Shown here: piece by piece, positions 8,197 through 17,746 of the stretch
Numbering within the stretch: the first letter of the stretch is position 1
Layout: each line of letters opens with the position of its first letter
DNA from: an uncultured Flavobacterium sp.
GTDB taxonomy: Bacteria; Bacteroidota; Bacteroidia; Flavobacteriales; Flavobacteriaceae
Length of the DNA: 51,490 nt
Assembly: GCF_963422545.1 (NCBI RefSeq)
Contig: NZ_OY730229.1
Span: 1-51,490 of the forward strand
Reading direction: 5' to 3'
The notes under the pieces: model-generated
What the model saw: the letters and a program-made list of their open reading frames with translations, nothing else
What the model was told of the DNA's origin: nothing
Databases searched by the model: none
Program-made: the position numbers and the translations under genes

Positions 8197-10455
8197 ATGA
8201 ATAAAAATTTAAAATCAGCATTTTTTGCAATTTTAGGAGTTTGTACTCTGCAAATGCATAGTCAGACTGGTAAACAAAATTTGACACAATATGTAGATCC
8301 TTTTATTGGAACAGGATTTCACGGACACGTTTTTATGGGGGCAAATGTTCCTTTTGGAGCAGTTCAGTTGGGGCCTGTAAATATCTCGCAAGGTTGGGAT
8401 TGGTGTTCAGGTTATCATTATTCTGATCCAACTATTATCGGATTTTCACACACACATTTGAGCGGAACCGGAATTGGAGATCTTGGTGATTTGCTTTTTA
8501 TGCCTGCCGTTGGTAAAATCAACCTGAAAAAAGGGACTGCGAAAGACATGGAAAACGGATATATTTCAGGTTTTGACCATAAAGATGAGGTAGCAAAACC
8601 AGGTTATTATTCGGTTATTTTAAAGAAAAATGGAATCAAAGCCGAAATGACTGCTTCTGAAAGAGTTGGTTTCCAAAAATATACTTTCCCGGCTTCAGAT
8701 AAATCACATATCATTTTAGATTTGGTTGAAGGAATTGGTTGGGATAAAGCGGTAGATACTTACATTCGGGTAAAAAATGACACTTTAATAGAAGGATATC
8801 GTTTTTCGAAAGGCTGGGCGCCAGATCAAAGAATTTATTTTGCAGCAATTTTATCAAAACCAGCTAAAAAAATCCAATTGTACAACAATACAAAAGAGAT
8901 GATAAATAAAGTGGTTTTGGGTGACAGTGCAAAAGCGGTGATTCAATTTTCGACTTCAAAAGATGAGGTGATTAAAGTGAAAGTGGGAATTTCGGCAGTA
9001 AGTACAGAAAATGCTTTGATGAACATTAAGAAAGAAATTTCAGGTTGGAACTTCGAAAAGGTGGCAACTGAGGCTGATGAAAAATGGAACAGAGAGTTGA
9101 ATAAAATCGCAGTAAAATCGAATGATAATGCGAAAATGAAAACTTTCTACACCGCTTTATATCACACAATGATTGCGCCTTCTACTTACAATGACAGCAA
9201 TGGCGATTATTATGGTTCAGATAAACAAGTTCATAAAGCAGCCGGATTTACGAATTTGACAACTTTCTCATTATGGGATACTTACAGAGGCGCAAATCCT
9301 TTGTTTACGTTGACACAAACCGAAAAAGTTTCGGATATAATCAATTCGATGTTGGCGATCTATCAGGAAACAGGACATCTTCCGGTTTGGCATTTAATGG
9401 GAAATGAAACTTACTGTATGCCTGGAAACAGTGCAATTCAGATTGTTGCCGATGCATATTTAAAAGGAATCAAAGGAATTGACGGAGAATTGGCTTTCGA
9501 AGCTGTAAAAGCAACAGCTATGCAAGACGACCGCGGATTAAATTTCGTAAAAAAAATAGGTTACATTCCAGCAGATAGTTTGAGAGAATCGGTAGCAATT
9601 GGGATGGAATATGCGATTTCTGACGGCGCGATTGCGATGATGGCTAAAAAAATGGGTAAAACAGAAGATTACAATTATTTCTATAACCGCTCAAAAGCAT
9701 ACAAGAAATATTACGATGCCTCGACCACTTTTGTACGCGGAAAAGTAAGTGATACAGAATGGAGAACGCCTTTCGATCCGTTTAAATCAGCGCACATGAA
9801 AGATGATTTTGCCGAAGGAAATGCGTGGCAATACACTTGGTTAGTGCCTCACGATGTAGAAGGATTAATTGCAATGTTGGGAGGAGAAAAACCATTCACT
9901 AAAAAACTTGATACTTTATTTACCATTACAGGCGATATGGGAGCAGAGGCTTCAAGCGATATTACAGGTTTAATTGGGCAATATGCTCACGGAAACGAGC
10001 CAAGTCACCACATTACGTATCTGTATAATTTCGTAGGACAACCTTGGAAAACAGCCGAAAAAGTACATTACATAGTTGATAATTTGTATAGCGACAAAAA
10101 TGACGGATTGTCCGGAAACGAAGATGTTGGACAAATGTCGGCTTGGTATGTTTGGAGTGCAATGGGAATGTATTCTGTAAATCCATTCAACGGTGTTTAT
10201 GTTTTTGGTAGTCCATCTATGGATGAATCAGTATTGAATTTGGCAGATGGAAAAAGCTTCACTGTGAAAGCCGTAAACAATAGTTCAAAAAATATTTACA
10301 TTCAAAAAGCAACTTTAAACGGAAAAGCGTATACCAAAAGTTATATCCTTCATTCGGACATTATGAAAGGTGGTGAATTAATTTTTACAATGGGAGATAA
10401 GCCTTCTAAAACTTGGGGAGTTTCTCCTAATGACAGACCTTATTCTGTAAAATAA
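8197..10455 (+). CDS. GH92 alpha-mannosidase (second copy, canonical motifs)
   Basis: The start is set at 8197 because MNKNLKSAFFAILGVC begins a clear signal peptide ending near MHSQ; the longer open frame from 8077 runs through an intergenic repeat. The mature 752-residue protein starts with the typical GH92 opening LTQYVDPFIGTGFHGHVF. It carries EGNAWQYTW (Glu540), HGNEPSHHITYLYN (Glu601) and GNEDVGQMSAWYVW (Glu642, Asp643), all canonical for calcium-dependent exo-alpha-mannosidases, often alpha-1,2. It lacks a lipobox, so it is probably periplasmic, unlike the lipoprotein GH92 upstream. Two GH92 enzymes with different key motifs and probably different locations suggest stepwise trimming outside and inside the outer membrane. 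Confidence 0.93.
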   Translation: MNKNLKSAFFAILGVCTLQMHSQTGKQNLTQYVDPFIGTGFHGHVFMGANVPFGAVQLGPVNISQGWDWCSGYHYSDPTIIGFSHTHLSGTGIGDLGDLLFMPAVGKINLKKGTAKDMENGYISGFDHKDEVAKPGYYSVILKKNGIKAEMTASERVGFQKYTFPASDKSHIILDLVEGIGWDKAVDTYIRVKNDTLIEGYRFSKGWAPDQRIYFAAILSKPAKKIQLYNNTKEMINKVVLGDSAKAVIQFSTSKDEVIKVKVGISAVSTENALMNIKKEISGWNFEKVATEADEKWNRELNKIAVKSNDNAKMKTFYTALYHTMIAPSTYNDSNGDYYGSDKQVHKAAGFTNLTTFSLWDTYRGANPLFTLTQTEKVSDIINSMLAIYQETGHLPVWHLMGNETYCMPGNSAIQIVADAYLKGIKGIDGELAFEAVKATAMQDDRGLNFVKKIGYIPADSLRESVAIGMEYAISDGAIAMMAKKMGKTEDYNYFYNRSKAYKKYYDASTTFVRGKVSDTEWRTPFDPFKSAHMKDDFAEGNAWQYTWLVPHDVEGLIAMLGGEKPFTKKLDTLFTITGDMGAEASSDITGLIGQYAHGNEPSHHITYLYNFVGQPWKTAEKVHYIVDNLYSDKNDGLSGNEDVGQMSAWYVWSAMGMYSVNPFNGVYVFGSPSMDESVLNLADGKSFTVKAVNNSSKNIYIQKATLNGKAYTKSYILHSDIMKGGELIFTMGDKPSKTWGVSPNDRPYSVK

Positions 10456-10503
10456 TTCATTTGAATCAGGGGGGAGAGTTTGCAATTTTTTAGATTCCAA
10501 TAG

Positions 10504-10536
10504 AGACCTGACTGGTTTTTAAAACCTGTCAGGTCT
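10504..10536. repeat. Palindromic intergenic repeat (AGACCTGAC...GTCAGGTCT)
   Basis: The arms AGACCTGACTGGTTTTT and AAAACCTGTCAGGTCT pair almost perfectly. The hairpin follows the GH92 stop and precedes the metallophosphoesterase start. The ACCTGACAGG palindrome is, from memory, a frequent dispersed element in Flavobacterium. It could also act as a terminator, although no clean T-run follows. Confidence 0.75.
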
Positions 10537-10554
10537 AATATATCAAACCAGAAA

Positions 10555-11460
10555 ATGAAAAGAAGAGAATTATTAAAATATATTGGTCTAACCGCTGGTA
10601 CGGTTGCATTGAGCGGTTCAGCATCTATTGTTTCTGCTGCTGAACAAAGTTCTAAATCTAAAAGAGTATTGCGTATTGCGCATATCACTGATGTACACAT
10701 CCGTCCGGAAGAAAATGCGCCGGATCGATTTGTAAAATGTTTAGAAGAAATAAAGAAACATAAAGTCGATTTTTTCCTGAATGGAGGCGATACCATTTTT
10801 GCTGCCGATTATGGTAATATTACCCGAGACAGAGTGAATGAATTATGGAAAGTTTGGTATGAAACGACCAAAGGAATAAGCGATTTTGAAATGCATAGTT
10901 GTCTTGGAAATCATGATATGTGGTGGGCAGCTCCGAACAAACAGGATTTGATGTATGGAAAAGACTATGTCGTAAAGCAATTAGGAATTCCAAATCGTTA
11001 TTACAGTTTTGATAAAAAAGGATGGCATTTTGTAATATTAGATAGTAATAATGACGGAGGTTCACTAGACGATGAACAACGTTTGTGGTTAGAAAAAGAT
11101 TTGCAGAGCATTCCTGTCGCTACGCCGGTGGTTTGCATGAGTCATTATCCAATTCTTGCGGTTTGTACTCATGTTGATGGAGGAAACCATACCGATTCTA
11201 AATACATCAGTGATCTTTTTTATAAACACAAAGACAAGAAAATCACTTGTCTCAGCGGACACATTCATTTACTGGACGAGGCCGTTTATAATAATGTACA
11301 TTATTATTGTAATGGCGCTTTGAGTGGTTTTTGGTGGGAACCGGGTGATAAAGACTCCGCAGGAAAAAGCTATTATAAGCAAACGCCTCCAGGTTATGCC
11401 ATTATAGATTTGTTTGAAGATGGTTCAGTTAAAAACCAATATTTTCCGCATTCTTTTTAA
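10555..11460 (+). CDS. Calcineurin-like metallophosphoesterase with Tat-like signal
   Basis: This 301-residue protein starts MKRRELLKYIGLTAG, a twin-arginine-like signal followed by an Ala-rich cleavage region (VSAAEQ). The metallophosphoesterase metal-binding blocks are in order: DVH (residues about 47-49), NGGDT, GNHD, SHYP and GHIH. The family uses a two-metal centre to cleave phosphomonoesters or diesters; the substrate cannot be deduced. Export through Tat would suit a protein folded with its metals. Its position between an exo-mannosidase and a sugar operon suggests it removes phosphate groups from glycans or sugars, which is inference only. Confidence 0.85.
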   Translation: MKRRELLKYIGLTAGTVALSGSASIVSAAEQSSKSKRVLRIAHITDVHIRPEENAPDRFVKCLEEIKKHKVDFFLNGGDTIFAADYGNITRDRVNELWKVWYETTKGISDFEMHSCLGNHDMWWAAPNKQDLMYGKDYVVKQLGIPNRYYSFDKKGWHFVILDSNNDGGSLDDEQRLWLEKDLQSIPVATPVVCMSHYPILAVCTHVDGGNHTDSKYISDLFYKHKDKKITCLSGHIHLLDEAVYNNVHYYCNGALSGFWWEPGDKDSAGKSYYKQTPPGYAIIDLFEDGSVKNQYFPHSF

Positions 11461-11594
11461 ATAGTACTATTTTATCTTTATAATTTTCAGAAAAGACAAT
11501 TACTAATTAAACAATGGTAATATTGAATTAATAAGTATACTTCAATCATTATAATTTTATATTTCTAAAATAGAATAATTTTAATAAAAAAGAT

Positions 11595-12884
11595 ATGGCA
11601 TTGACAACTCAAATAGACATTCAAAAGAATGTTAGTTCTGTAGAAAATAAAAAATGGCTGTTTCCCTTTATATTGGTAACCAGTTTGTTTTTTTTCTGGG
11701 GATTTGTACACAATTTAGATCCAATACTTATTCCGCATTTAAGAAAAGCATTTAATCTTACCGACTTAGAATCGTCTTTGATTGACTCTTCTGTCTTTAT
11801 AGCTTATTTTGTTATGGCTTTACCGGCGGGTTATATCATGAGAAAATACGGTTATAAATCGGGGATTATGATAGGATTGGTTCTGTTTGGTATTGGTTCA
11901 ATTTTGTTTGTTCCGGCCGCCAATTCATTGCAATACATTTACTTTTTGGGAGCTTTGTTTATTATAGCTTGTGGACTTACTTTTTTAGAAACGGCTGCGA
12001 ATCCTTATGTAACAATATTAGGCCCGTCTGAAACGGCGACCAAAAGACTGAATTTTTCACAATCGTTCAATGGCTTGGCTGCTTTTATTGCTCCTGCATA
12101 TATTGGCCCGATGATTTTATCCGGAAAAAATTTAACTAAGACTCAACTGGATGCGATGGCGCCTGCAGAATTACATGCTCATGTTTTAGAAGAAGCTGCA
12201 AGTGTAAAAATGCCTTATCTTATTTTGGGACTGATTATTTTGGCAGTGGCTTTAGTATTTTATTTTACCAATATGCCAGATGTAAAAGACGAAGATAAAG
12301 AAGGAGCAGACGGAGCTAGTTTTGCCGGAGCCTTGAAATCAATGCGTTTAAGATGGGGAATTTTAGCCCAGTTTTTTTACGTAGGGGCACAAGTTTGCGT
12401 TGGAAGTTTCTTTATTAAAATGGCAACTACTTCGGCAGGTCTTGAAGAAGGTGTTGCAGCCAAATATTTAGGATTTTACGGTTTGGCATTTATGATAGGA
12501 CGTTTCGCAGGAACCTTCTTAATGCAATATATTAAACCAAGAAAATTATTAATCATTTATGCAATCATTAATATTCTTTTATCAATATTAGCAATAGTTG
12601 GAACGGGAATGATAGTGGTCTATACTTTAATAGCGATTGCATTTTTTATGAGCATCATGTTTCCTACTATTTTTTCAATGGGAATCGACGGACTCGGACA
12701 CAACACTAAAATCGGATCTTCATTAATCGTAATGTCAATTGTTGGAGGAGCTTTACTTCCTCCGGTTTTAGGATTTATTTCAGATGTTACAGGAAGTATT
12801 CAGAATGGTTATGTAGTTCCGCTGACTTGTTTTTCAGTAATACTATTGTTTGCATTTAACGGACATAAAACAAATAAAGCATAA
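11595..12884 (+). CDS. fucP: MFS sugar transporter, FucP family
   Basis: This is a 429-residue protein with about 12 hydrophobic segments. Near the N-terminus FFFWGFVHNLDPILIPHLR is typical of the FucP/GluP/NagP sugar:H+ symporters, as is LTFLETAANPYVTILG, which carries the conserved Glu and Asn of the family. It would bring a monosaccharide, most likely a 6-deoxyhexose such as L-fucose given the catabolic genes that follow, across the inner membrane. It is the first gene of a seven-gene unit (permease, dehydratase, SDR, LutA, LutB, LutC, FAH hydrolase); the dehydratase starts only 17 bp downstream. The exact sugar is inferred from context. Confidence 0.85.
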   Translation: MALTTQIDIQKNVSSVENKKWLFPFILVTSLFFFWGFVHNLDPILIPHLRKAFNLTDLESSLIDSSVFIAYFVMALPAGYIMRKYGYKSGIMIGLVLFGIGSILFVPAANSLQYIYFLGALFIIACGLTFLETAANPYVTILGPSETATKRLNFSQSFNGLAAFIAPAYIGPMILSGKNLTKTQLDAMAPAELHAHVLEEAASVKMPYLILGLIILAVALVFYFTNMPDVKDEDKEGADGASFAGALKSMRLRWGILAQFFYVGAQVCVGSFFIKMATTSAGLEEGVAAKYLGFYGLAFMIGRFAGTFLMQYIKPRKLLIIYAIINILLSILAIVGTGMIVVYTLIAIAFFMSIMFPTIFSMGIDGLGHNTKIGSSLIVMSIVGGALLPPVLGFISDVTGSIQNGYVVPLTCFSVILLFAFNGHKTNKA

Positions 12885-12901
12885 ATTCTATTTATATTAA
12901 T

Positions 12902-14557
12902 ATGTTAGAAAACGGAGTTAAAAGATTGGTGGTGAAAATGCACCCAGAAGATAATGTGTTAGTTGCCTTAACAGATTTGGCAAAAGGAGAAAGTGTGACT
13001 TTTGATGATCAGACTTATATCCTTCAGGATACGATCAAGGCAAAGCATAAATTTTATACAACCGATTTAAAAGAAGGAGCTGAAATAACTATGTATGGTG
13101 TTTTGGTTGGAAAGGTGCAAAATGATGTTGCAAAAGGCAGCCTGATGACGACAGATAATCTTAAACATGCAGCAGAACCTTATCAGTATCGTGATGTTGA
13201 TTTTGAATGGAAAGCGCCAGATGTTTCAAAATATAAAGACAGAACTTTTAAAGGATATAAAAGAAATGACGGTCGTGTAGGAACTGCCAATTATTGGTTG
13301 TTTGTACCAACAGTATTTTGCGAAAACAGAAATCTTGACGTAATACGTGAAGCTTTGCATAATGAATTGGGATATTCAGTAAGTGATAAATACACTCAAT
13401 ATACGCATAGTTTACTTGAAGCATTTAAAAAAGGAGAAAATCTGGATGCAATAAATGTTCAATTAACTCCAAATGCAAATGCGAACCGCGTCTTTAAAAA
13501 CGTAGATGGTATTAAATTCCTAAATCATCAGGGAGGTTGTGGAGGTACACGTCAGGATGCAGCTACATTGAGCGCCTTATTGGCTTCATATGCAAATCAT
13601 CCAAATGTGGCAGGTATAACCGTACTGAGTTTGGGATGTCAGCATTTGCAGGTACAGGATTTTACAAATGATGTTAAAAAACAAAATCCTACTTTTGATA
13701 AACCATTATTTATTTTTGAGCAGCAACAATCAAAAAGTGAAGAACAATTGGTTGCCGATGCCATTAAAAAAACATTTGAAGGCTTAATCGAAATAAACAA
13801 ACAAGAAAGAACAGCAGCGCCATTGAGCGAATTATGTTTGGGAGTTAAATGTGGAGGAAGTGACGGTTTTAGTGGAGTTTCTGCTAATCCGGCTGTGGGT
13901 TATACTTCAGATTTACTGGTGGCTTTAGGCGGTAAAGTATTACTGGCAGAATTCCCTGAATTGTGTGGAGTAGAACAAAACCTGATTGATCGTTGTATTT
14001 CAGAACCAGTAGCTACAAAATTTATTAATTTAATGCAGTCTTATGATGCTTTGGCACATCAAGTAGGTTCAGGATTTCATATGAATCCATCGCCGGGAAA
14101 CATCAAAGACGGATTAATAACCGATGCCATAAAAAGTGCAGGAGCAGCTAAAAAAGGAGGAACAGCGCCAGTAGTTGATGTATTAGATTATACGGAACCG
14201 GCAACAAAAGCAGGTTTGAGTTTAGTTTGTACACCAGGAAATGATGTCGAAGCTACGACAGGTAAAGCGGCATCCGGAGCAACATTAATATTGTTTACCA
14301 CAGGATTAGGAACTCCAACAGGTAATCCGGTTTGTCCTGTTATTAAAGTGGCTACAAACTCTATTTTAGCTCAAAAAATGAGCGATATTATAGATATCGA
14401 TTGTGGTCCGATAATTAGCGGAGAAAAAACCATTGAAGAAATGGGCGAAGATATTTTGGAATATTGTATTAAAGCAGCAAGCGGCGAAATTATTCCGAAA
14501 GCGGTGTTATTAAACCAAGATGATTTTATTCCGTGGAAACGAGGAGTATCATTGTAG
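12902..14557 (+). CDS. uxaA: UxaA-family sugar-acid dehydratase (altronate dehydratase-like)
   Basis: This 551-residue protein has an N-terminal SAF-type domain (about residues 1-95) fused to the altronate/galactarate dehydratase catalytic part (from about residue 115, FKGYKRNDGRVGTANYW). Conserved Cys/His-rich blocks HQGGCGGTRQD, LGVKCGGSDGFSGVSANP and CTPGNDVEATTGKAASGAT are visible. UxaA enzymes dehydrate aldonic acids to 2-keto-3-deoxy acids using an iron centre. In this operon the expected substrate is a 6-deoxyaldonate such as L-fuconate, because an SDR and an FAH-family hydrolase follow; classical altronate use would need a KDG kinase and aldolase, which are absent here. The family is secure, the substrate inferred. 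Confidence 0.88.
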   Translation: MLENGVKRLVVKMHPEDNVLVALTDLAKGESVTFDDQTYILQDTIKAKHKFYTTDLKEGAEITMYGVLVGKVQNDVAKGSLMTTDNLKHAAEPYQYRDVDFEWKAPDVSKYKDRTFKGYKRNDGRVGTANYWLFVPTVFCENRNLDVIREALHNELGYSVSDKYTQYTHSLLEAFKKGENLDAINVQLTPNANANRVFKNVDGIKFLNHQGGCGGTRQDAATLSALLASYANHPNVAGITVLSLGCQHLQVQDFTNDVKKQNPTFDKPLFIFEQQQSKSEEQLVADAIKKTFEGLIEINKQERTAAPLSELCLGVKCGGSDGFSGVSANPAVGYTSDLLVALGGKVLLAEFPELCGVEQNLIDRCISEPVATKFINLMQSYDALAHQVGSGFHMNPSPGNIKDGLITDAIKSAGAAKKGGTAPVVDVLDYTEPATKAGLSLVCTPGNDVEATTGKAASGATLILFTTGLGTPTGNPVCPVIKVATNSILAQKMSDIIDIDCGPIISGEKTIEEMGEDILEYCIKAASGEIIPKAVLLNQDDFIPWKRGVSL

Positions 14558-14591
14558 TAATTATGAGTTATTAATTCTCAACACCTAAAAG

Positions 14592-14620
14592 TCTAATAAT
14601 CTAAAGATCTAATAATCTAA
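14592..14620 (+). repeat. Short direct repeat TCTAATAATCTAA, two copies
   Basis: The 13-bp unit occurs at 14592-14604 and 14608-14620 in the 67-bp gap between the dehydratase and SDR genes. No function is evident. Confidence 0.8.
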
Positions 14621-14624
14621 TTAT

Positions 14625-15389
14625 ATGTTTTCATTACAAAATAAAAAAGCGGTTGTTACTGGTGGTGGCAGCGGAATTGGGAAAGCCATTTCGGTTTTAT
14701 TTGCAAAGCAAGGAGCCGAAGTACACATTATTGAATTAACAGAAGAAAGTGCAAAAACTGCTGTTGACGAAATAAAGGCAAATGGAGGAAAAGTATTTTC
14801 GCATGCTTGTAATGTAGCCAATCAACAAGAAGTGTTAGCAACATTCGAAAAAATAGGAAATATTAATATTCTTGTAAACAATGCAGGAATTGCTCATGTT
14901 GGTAAAGTAGAAACAACTCCTGAAGCAGATTTTGACAGAATCATGAATGTGAATGTAAAAGGTGTATACAATTGTTTACATGCTTCCATACCACATTTTA
15001 GAAATTCAGGCGGAGGTGTTATTTTAAATATGGCATCAATAGCTGCCTGGGTTGGTATTCCGGATCGATTTGCTTATTCTACAGCCAAAGGAGCTGTAAT
15101 GGCAATGACTTTATCGATAGCAAGAGATTACATGAGTGAAAATATCCGTTGTAATTCAGTTTCTCCCGCACGTGTGCATACACCTTTCGTAGATGGATTT
15201 ATTGCAAAGAATTATCCGGGTCAGGAAGCAGAAATGTTTGAAAAATTATCTAAATCACAGCCTATCGGACGTATGGCAAAACCAGACGAAGTTGCAGCTT
15301 TGGCTTTGTTTTTATGCAGCGATGAATCTGGTTTTGTTACCGGTTGCGATTATCCTATTGATGGAGGTTTTATCAAATTAAATAACTAA
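14625..15389 (+). CDS. SDR-family dehydrogenase (2-keto-3-deoxy-sugar-acid dehydrogenase candidate)
   Basis: This 254-residue classical short-chain dehydrogenase shows the cofactor motif TGGGSGIG (residues about 12-19), NNAG, the Tyr-x3-Lys catalytic pair in YSTAK, and a C-terminal PIDGGF. In non-phosphorylating L-fucose and L-rhamnose pathways an SDR oxidises the 2-keto-3-deoxy acid at C4 to a 2,4-diketo acid, which an FAH-family enzyme then splits. The FAH gene lies at the end of the same operon, so this role is likely here. The lutA gene follows after 6 bp. Another SDR role, such as the first sugar dehydrogenase step, cannot be excluded. Confidence 0.85.
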   Translation: MFSLQNKKAVVTGGGSGIGKAISVLFAKQGAEVHIIELTEESAKTAVDEIKANGGKVFSHACNVANQQEVLATFEKIGNINILVNNAGIAHVGKVETTPEADFDRIMNVNVKGVYNCLHASIPHFRNSGGGVILNMASIAAWVGIPDRFAYSTAKGAVMAMTLSIARDYMSENIRCNSVSPARVHTPFVDGFIAKNYPGQEAEMFEKLSKSQPIGRMAKPDEVAALALFLCSDESGFVTGCDYPIDGGFIKLNN

Positions 15390-15395
15390 TTTATA

Positions 15396-16133
15396 ATGAA
15401 GGTTGCCTTATTCATACCTTGCTATATAGACCAGTTTTATCCCAAAGTGGGTATTGCCACTTTGCAATTATTAGAAAAGTTGGGTTGTGATGTCACTTTT
15501 CCTTTGCAGCAAACTTGCTGTGGTCAGCCTATGGCTAATAGTGGTTTTGCAAATTTGAGTACAGGTTGTGATAAGAACTTTGTTAAAAATTTCTCAGGAT
15601 TCGATTATATAGTAGCACCTTCAGGAAGTTGTGTTTTGCATGTAAAAGAACATTTGCATGATGCAGAAAATCCGCAAGAAGCCATAAAAATCCGCAATTC
15701 GATTTATGAACTTACAGAGTTTTTAACTGATATCTTAAAAGTAGAAAGCATCAATGCTGATTTCCCTTTTAAAGTTGGATTGCATAATAGTTGTCACGGA
15801 CAAAGAGGATTACATCTTTCTTCAATGACAGAAAGAATGTTGCCTGAATTTTCGAAGCCGGAACAATTACTAAAGATGGTTAATGGTATTACGCTGAGTA
15901 AACCAAAACGAAATGATGAATGTTGTGGTTTTGGAGGTACTTTTTGCGTGTTTGAAGAAGCAGTAAGTGTGAAAATGGGTAAAGACAGAATAACAGAACA
16001 CGAAGATAATGAGGTTGATTATATTACCGGAGGAGACACCAGTTGTTTAATGCATCTTGAAGGAATATTAAAGCGACAAGGAAGTAAGACCAAAACGATT
16101 CATATTGCTGAAATATTGAATGGTTTTTTATAA
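15396..16133 (+). CDS. lutA: L-lactate oxidation complex protein LutA
   Basis: This 245-residue protein has two cysteine-rich CCG-type domains: QQTCCGQPMANSG near residue 40 and DECCGFGGTFCVFEE near residue 170, with a central HNSCHGQRG. This matches LutA/YkgE, the (Fe-S)-binding subunit of the LutABC system that oxidises L-lactate to pyruvate. The length is normal for the family. It starts 6 bp after the SDR gene. Its place within a sugar operon suggests lactate is an internal product of that pathway. Confidence 0.92.
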   Translation: MKVALFIPCYIDQFYPKVGIATLQLLEKLGCDVTFPLQQTCCGQPMANSGFANLSTGCDKNFVKNFSGFDYIVAPSGSCVLHVKEHLHDAENPQEAIKIRNSIYELTEFLTDILKVESINADFPFKVGLHNSCHGQRGLHLSSMTERMLPEFSKPEQLLKMVNGITLSKPKRNDECCGFGGTFCVFEEAVSVKMGKDRITEHEDNEVDYITGGDTSCLMHLEGILKRQGSKTKTIHIAEILNGFL

Positions 16134-16176
16134 AAAAAGAATTAAACTGTTGATTGTAGTTTGAACAGATTTTTTA

Positions 16177-16313
16177 AACACATAGAAACATAGGTTTAAA
16201 TCCTAAAAAAGGATATTCAAAAGAAATACATTTCTTTCACATAGCGAACTATGTGTATTTTAAATAAATGAAATGCCTTTTTTAAGTAAATAAAAGCTAT
16301 GTTTCTATGTGTT
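16177..16313. repeat. Nested inverted repeat in the lutA-lutB gap (AACACATAGAAACATAG family)
   Basis: The perfect 17-bp outer arms AACACATAGAAACATAG (16177-16193) and CTATGTTTCTATGTGTT (16297-16313) enclose a small perfect hairpin, CACATAG-CGAA-CTATGTG, at 16238-16255. A related hairpin lies at 19285-19328. It is probably a dispersed Flavobacterium intergenic element. It sits inside the operon, between lutA and lutB, and so may act on transcript stability. Confidence 0.85.
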
Positions 16314-16353
16314 AAAATGATTATAATCAACAGAGTAGTATAAATATAAAAGT

Positions 16354-17727
16354 ATGACGGTAAAACACGCTGCATTAGCGGAAAAGTTTATAGCTGACGA
16401 GCCTAGAACCAACTGGCACGACGAAACTTTGTGGTTCGTTCGTGAAAAGCGGGATAAGGCTGCGCATGGTTTACCGGAATGGGAGCAATTAAGAGAATGG
16501 GGCTCGCAGATTAAAAACGCAACACTTTCTAATCTTTCTAATTACTTAAAAGAATTTGAAGAAAAAGCCACAGCCAATGGCATAAAAGTACACTGGGCTT
16601 CAGATGCCAAAGAACACAATGAAATCGTTCATAAAATCATCAAAAAACACGGTATTCAGAAAATTGTCAAAAGCAAGAGTATGTTAACCGAAGAATGTCA
16701 TTTGAATGAATATTTACAACATAACGGAATAGAAGTAGTTGACACCGATTTAGGAGAACGCATTGTTCAATTCAGAAAAGAACCTCCAAGTCATATTGTG
16801 TTGCCGGCAATTCACTTGAAAAAAGAAGATGTAAGTGCTACTTTTCATGAGCATTTACAAACTGAAAAAGGAAATAATGATCCGCAATATTTAACCGAAG
16901 CTGCGAGACAACACTTGCGTAATAAGTTTGTAGAATCGGAATTAGCGATTACAGGAGTCAATTTTGCAATTGCTGAAACAGGAGGTTTTGTAGTTTGTAC
17001 CAATGAAGGAAATGCTGATATGGGAGCACATACGGCACCTGTACACATTGCCTGTATGGGCTTTGAAAAATTAATTCCAAAAGCAGAACATTTATCAGTG
17101 TTTTTGAGATTATTAGCCAGAAGCGCCACAGGTCAGCCTATTACGACTTATTCAAGTCATTTTCATAAACCAAGACCCAATCAGGAAATGCACATTATCA
17201 TTGTTGATAATGGCCGTAGCAAACAACTAGGAAGAGAAGATTTCAGAAATTCATTAAAATGTATTCGTTGTGCTGCATGTTTCAACACTTGTCCGGTATA
17301 CCGCAGAAGTGGCGGACATAGTTATCATACAGCCGTTGCAGGACCAATTGGTTCTATTTTAAATCCAAATTTGGATATGAAAGCCAATGCCGATTTGCCT
17401 TTTGCATCAACCTTATGTGGTAGTTGTACCAATGTGTGTCCAGTGAAAATCAATATCCATGAACAGTTATGGAAGTGGAGACAAGTAATTGTTTCTGAAG
17501 GATATGTAGCCACAAGTAAGAAAGTAGGAATGAAGGGAATGGATTTCATATTCTCGAATCCTAAAGTGTATCGTTTGATGGGAAAAATGGGAAGAGGAGT
17601 AATGCATTTATTCCCTTTTATGGTAAATAATAAATTAAATGTTTGGTCTAAACAACGAGAAATGCCAGTTGCTCCAAAGGAATCATTCCGTGATTGGTAT
17701 TTGAAAAACGGGAAAAACCAAAAATAA
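16354..17727 (+). CDS. lutB: L-lactate oxidation iron-sulfur protein LutB
   Basis: This 457-residue protein is of normal LutB/YkgF length. The N-terminal half is a LUD-type domain (residues about 60-290; contains VNFAIAETGGFVVCTNEGN). Two 4Fe-4S ferredoxin motifs follow: CIRCAACFNTCPV (Cys303, 306, 309, 313) and CGSCTNVCP (Cys355, 358, 362). LutB passes electrons from lactate oxidation within the LutABC complex. It is separated from lutA by 220 bp containing a nested inverted repeat, and followed by lutC after 19 bp. Confidence 0.93.
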   Translation: MTVKHAALAEKFIADEPRTNWHDETLWFVREKRDKAAHGLPEWEQLREWGSQIKNATLSNLSNYLKEFEEKATANGIKVHWASDAKEHNEIVHKIIKKHGIQKIVKSKSMLTEECHLNEYLQHNGIEVVDTDLGERIVQFRKEPPSHIVLPAIHLKKEDVSATFHEHLQTEKGNNDPQYLTEAARQHLRNKFVESELAITGVNFAIAETGGFVVCTNEGNADMGAHTAPVHIACMGFEKLIPKAEHLSVFLRLLARSATGQPITTYSSHFHKPRPNQEMHIIIVDNGRSKQLGREDFRNSLKCIRCAACFNTCPVYRRSGGHSYHTAVAGPIGSILNPNLDMKANADLPFASTLCGSCTNVCPVKINIHEQLWKWRQVIVSEGYVATSKKVGMKGMDFIFSNPKVYRLMGKMGRGVMHLFPFMVNNKLNVWSKQREMPVAPKESFRDWYLKNGKNQK

Positions 17728-17746
17728 AATAGCAGAGAAAGAGAGT